Shown here in pieces: positions 5,663-8,244 of a stretch of DNA of 8,244 bases. The notes under the pieces are model-generated. The model was given only the letters and a program-made list of their open reading frames with translations. It was not told where the DNA came from and searched no databases. The DNA comes from an uncultured Bacilli bacterium (GTDB lineage: Bacteria; Bacillota_I; Bacilli_A; RF39; UBA660), in NCBI GenBank assembly GCA_944327425.1, contig CALVHJ010000062.1, forward strand, positions 1-8,244, in the 5' to 3' direction. Within the stretch, counting starts at the first letter, position 1; each line of letters begins with the position of its first letter. A program made the translations under genes and the position numbers.

Positions 5663-5671
5663 TGATATAAT
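5663..5671 (+). promoter_or_regulatory. Extended -10 promoter for polA
   Basis: TGATATAAT (5663-5671) combines an extended TG with a perfect -10 box. The -35 position (5643-5648) is occupied by the T run of the preceding terminator, so no real -35 is seen. The start site near 5678 gives a leader of about 20 bases. Confidence 0.65.
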
Positions 5672-5685
5672 TTTTAGTAGAAGTT

Positions 5686-5693
5686 AGAGGTGG
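5686..5693 (+). promoter_or_regulatory. Ribosome binding site for the TTG start of polA
   Basis: AGAGGTGG lies 5 bases before TTG 5699. The protein read from this TTG begins exactly where polymerase I proteins do (KKVILVDGNNLMFRSYYA), confirming the start. Confidence 0.85.
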
Positions 5694-5698
5694 ATATT

Positions 5699-8244
5699 TT
5701 GAAGAAAGTTATATTGGTTGATGGAAATAATTTAATGTTTAGAAGTTATTATGCAACGGCTTATACGGGAAATATTATGCGTAATAGTAAAGGATTTCCT
5801 ACTAATGCTTTATATGGATTTACAACTATGATTAATAAAATTATAAGTGAAGAAAAACCGGAGTATATAGCAGTTGCTTTTGATGTTGGTAAAAATTTTC
5901 GAAAAGAAAAATATGATTTTTATAAGGAAGGTAGACAGGAGACACCAACTGATTTAATTAAACAAATGCCTATAGCAAGAGAAATATTAGATGCCATGGG
6001 AATTAAATATTTGGAATTAGAACCATATGAAGCTGATGATATAATTGGGACACTTGCTCATATGGCTCTTATAGATGAAGAGTTTGATGCTACGATAATT
6101 TCTAGTGATAAAGATTTGTTGCAGCTTATTACTCCGGAAGTTGAGGTTAAATTATTGAAACAAACTGGGTTTATTCGATATAATGAATCAACTTTTAAAG
6201 AAGATTATGGAATAGATCCAATTAAAATTATTGATCTTAAAGCTTTGGCAGGTGATGCATCTGATAATATTCCGGGAGTAAGAGGTGTTGGGGAGAAAAC
6301 TGCTTTAAAACTCTTACAAGAATATGGCTCATTAGAAGGAATTTATGATAATATTGATTCTATTAAAGGTAAGACTAAAGAAAAATTAGAAACTGATAGA
6401 GATAATGCTTTTATGAGTAAAGAAATTGCCACTATTTATAAAGAAGTTCCATTAAATATTAATTTTGAGGAAATTAAATATAAAGGGATAGATGAAGCTA
6501 AGCTTGGCGATATATTTGAGTCTTTAGAGTTTTATTCTCTACTTAAGAATTTTGAACATAAAAAGATAGTAAAAGATAATATTGATTTTACTTTTGTTAG
6601 TGATAAATCGCAACTTTTATTAGGTGATGAAGTAAGTATTTATGTTGAGATAGATAATGAAAATTATCATAAAGGGAATATTTTAGGGATTGCTTTAAGT
6701 GATAAGGAACATAATTATTATTTAGAAGAAGATATGATTAAAGAAATTCCTAGTATTTTAAAAGATAAAGTTATTTATACTTATCATGCTAAGGCTTTAG
6801 AAGTTGTTTTAAGAAGAAATAAGGCTTTATCTTTAAATGTTAATTATGATCTTATGATTGCGGCTTATTTATTAAATGGGTTTACAAAAGATGATATAGC
6901 TTTTTTAATGCATCCTGAAGGTATTAATGTTTTGTTTTACGAGGATGCTAAAAAAGATAATTTTACTGATAAAGATAGATTGAAAAAAGATTTAGTTTTG
7001 AAGTCAAGATTTATTTATGATACAAGAGATAGTTATATTAATAATTTGAAAGTAGAAAATATGTATGAATTATTTAAAGATATTGAAATGCCTCTTTCTT
7101 TTGTTCTTGCCGATATGGAATATTTTGGAGTTAAGGTAGATAGTAACGTTTTAGAAGAAATTAAAAAGGAAGCAGAAGCTAAATTAGATAGTTTATCAAA
7201 AGAAATATATGATTTGGCAGGAGTAGAGTTTAATATTAGTAGTCCTAAACAGTTAGGTGAGGTATTATTTAATCGTTTGGGTTTAGATGTAGGAAAGAAG
7301 AATCAGACTGGTTATAAAACAGATGCAGCAACTTTACAAAAACTTAGAGGGAAACATCCGATTATTGAACTTATTTTAGAATATCGTAATTTTAGTAAGA
7401 TAGTTTCTACTTATACAGTTAGTTTGGAAAATGCTAAGTTTCCTGATGGTAAAATTCATACTATTTTTAAACAGACGCTTACAAGAACGGGAAGACTTTC
7501 TAGTGTAGAACCAAATTTACAAAATATTCCTATTAGGGGAGAAGAAGGTAGGAAGGTAAGACGAGCTTTCTTGCCTACTAATGATTTGTTTTTGAGTGTT
7601 GATTATTCCCAAATTGAACTTAGAATACTTGCTCATATATCGGGATCTAAAGAACTTATCCAAGCATTTAGGAATGATGCTGATATTCATACGAAAGTAG
7701 CAGCGGATATTTATGGAGTTCCAGCTTCAGAAGTGACTAAGCTTATGAGATCGACAGCAAAAGCTGTAATTTTTGGAATTGTTTATGGTATTAGTGGTTT
7801 TGGGCTAGGAGAAAATTTAAATATTAGTAGAAAAGAAGCTCAAGAATTTATTAATAAATATTATGAGTTATATCCGGGAGTTAAAAGATATATGGATAAT
7901 ATTATTAAAGAGGCTTATGAAACTGGTTCAGTTCGGACTTTGTTTAACCGCAAAAGAACTATTGAAGAATTAAATAATCGTAATTATATGATTCGTTCTA
8001 GTGGAGAGAGGATAGCTCTTAATACTCCAATTCAGGGGACTAGTGCGGATATTATAAAAAAAGCAATGGTTATGGTTTTTGATGAGTTTAAGAAGCAGGG
8101 AATTAAAAGTAAAATGGTTTTACAAATTCATGATGAACTGGTAATTGATACTTTAAAAGAAGAAAAAGAGCTGGTAACTAAAATTGTTAAAGATGTGATG
8201 GAAAATGTTATAAAGTTAGATGTTCCTTTAAAGGTTGGTATAGA
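5699..8244 (+). CDS. polA: DNA polymerase I (3' end cut off by the window)
   Basis: PolA fills gaps and removes RNA primers during lagging-strand synthesis and repair. Starting at TTG 5699, 848 codons are present and probably only about ten residues are missing beyond the window. The 5'-nuclease domain (about 1-290) keeps its metal ligands: Asp8 (VDGNN), Glu111/Asp113/Asp114 (YEADDIIG), Asp137/Asp139 (SSDKDLLQL), Asp186/Asp189 (GDASDNIPGVRGVGEKT). The central 3'-5' exonuclease-like domain (about 300-460) resembles the inactive one of Bacillus: VEIDNENYH (316-324) replaces the DxE motif and the second conserved Asp is His. The polymerase domain carries TGRLSSVEPNLQNIPIR, motif A DYSQIELR (catalytic Asp635), motif B (Arg684, Lys688, Phe692, Tyr696) and motif C QIHDEL (Asp812, Glu813). 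Phe692 is the dideoxy-discriminating residue. Just before it, an Ile replaces the usual Asn. It has its own promoter. Confidence 0.97.
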   Translation, partial: MKKVILVDGNNLMFRSYYATAYTGNIMRNSKGFPTNALYGFTTMINKIISEEKPEYIAVAFDVGKNFRKEKYDFYKEGRQETPTDLIKQMPIAREILDAMGIKYLELEPYEADDIIGTLAHMALIDEEFDATIISSDKDLLQLITPEVEVKLLKQTGFIRYNESTFKEDYGIDPIKIIDLKALAGDASDNIPGVRGVGEKTALKLLQEYGSLEGIYDNIDSIKGKTKEKLETDRDNAFMSKEIATIYKEVPLNINFEEIKYKGIDEAKLGDIFESLEFYSLLKNFEHKKIVKDNIDFTFVSDKSQLLLGDEVSIYVEIDNENYHKGNILGIALSDKEHNYYLEEDMIKEIPSILKDKVIYTYHAKALEVVLRRNKALSLNVNYDLMIAAYLLNGFTKDDIAFLMHPEGINVLFYEDAKKDNFTDKDRLKKDLVLKSRFIYDTRDSYINNLKVENMYELFKDIEMPLSFVLADMEYFGVKVDSNVLEEIKKEAEAKLDSLSKEIYDLAGVEFNISSPKQLGEVLFNRLGLDVGKKNQTGYKTDAATLQKLRGKHPIIELILEYRNFSKIVSTYTVSLENAKFPDGKIHTIFKQTLTRTGRLSSVEPNLQNIPIRGEEGRKVRRAFLPTNDLFLSVDYSQIELRILAHISGSKELIQAFRNDADIHTKVAADIYGVPASEVTKLMRSTAKAVIFGIVYGISGFGLGENLNISRKEAQEFINKYYELYPGVKRYMDNIIKEAYETGSVRTLFNRKRTIEELNNRNYMIRSSGERIALNTPIQGTSADIIKKAMVMVFDEFKKQGIKSKMVLQIHDELVIDTLKEEKELVTKIVKDVMENVIKLDVPLKVGI

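Noticed and set aside
1..8244. Mycoplasma genetic code (TGA as Trp)
   Set aside because: All Trp codons seen in complete genes are TGG and no conserved gene contains an internal in-frame TGA.
1..8244. CRISPR array, tRNA/rRNA, riboswitch, insertion sequence or phage genes
   Set aside because: No regularly spaced repeats, tRNA-like folds, long leaders, terminal inverted repeats or transposase/phage-type proteins were seen.

Overview
This AT-rich window (roughly 70% A+T by eye) reads entirely left to right. It looks like chromosome from a low-GC Firmicutes-type bacterium, probably an uncultured member of Bacilli close to the RF39 / Mollicutes-adjacent lineages. The basis is the combination of strong GGAGG/GGTGA ribosome binding sites, frequent TTG starts, a Bacillus-like SepF and DivIVA pair, a Bacillus-type DNA polymerase I, and very short intergenic gaps. 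Every tryptophan codon I see in the complete genes is TGG and two genes stop at TGA, so the standard bacterial code (11) fits better than the mycoplasma code. The taxonomic placement is inference.

Layout. (1) 1-2405: a good promoter (45-73) drives three tightly coupled genes encoding soluble, helical, unrecognised proteins of 382, 281 and 95 residues. They end at a strong terminator whose stem lies partly inside the last gene. (2) 2418-3364: a second promoter drives sepF and divIVA, the tail of the usual Gram-positive division cluster, here without ylmG and ylmH between them, closed by a terminator. (3) 3374-4793: an AI-2E family (PerM/YtvI-like) membrane protein followed by a 73-residue orphan. 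(4) 4801-5648: its own promoter, then a small degenerate protein-kinase-fold protein, then a terminator. (5) 5663-8244: an extended -10 promoter and polA (DNA polymerase I), lacking only its last few codons at the window edge.

How they fit together. SepF tethers FtsZ to the membrane and DivIVA marks curved membrane at septa and poles, so the middle is a compact cell-division locus. The three unknown genes just upstream are candidates for a lineage-specific structural or division-linked module, but only position and the coiled-coil/helical character suggest this. The most distinctive things here are that three-gene module, the kinase-fold protein, a DivIVA with a shortened and altered membrane-binding tip, and the packed stop-codon/terminator/promoter junctions. 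No RNA genes, CRISPR arrays, mobile elements or phage genes were seen, and no gene-free stretch exceeds about 100 bases.
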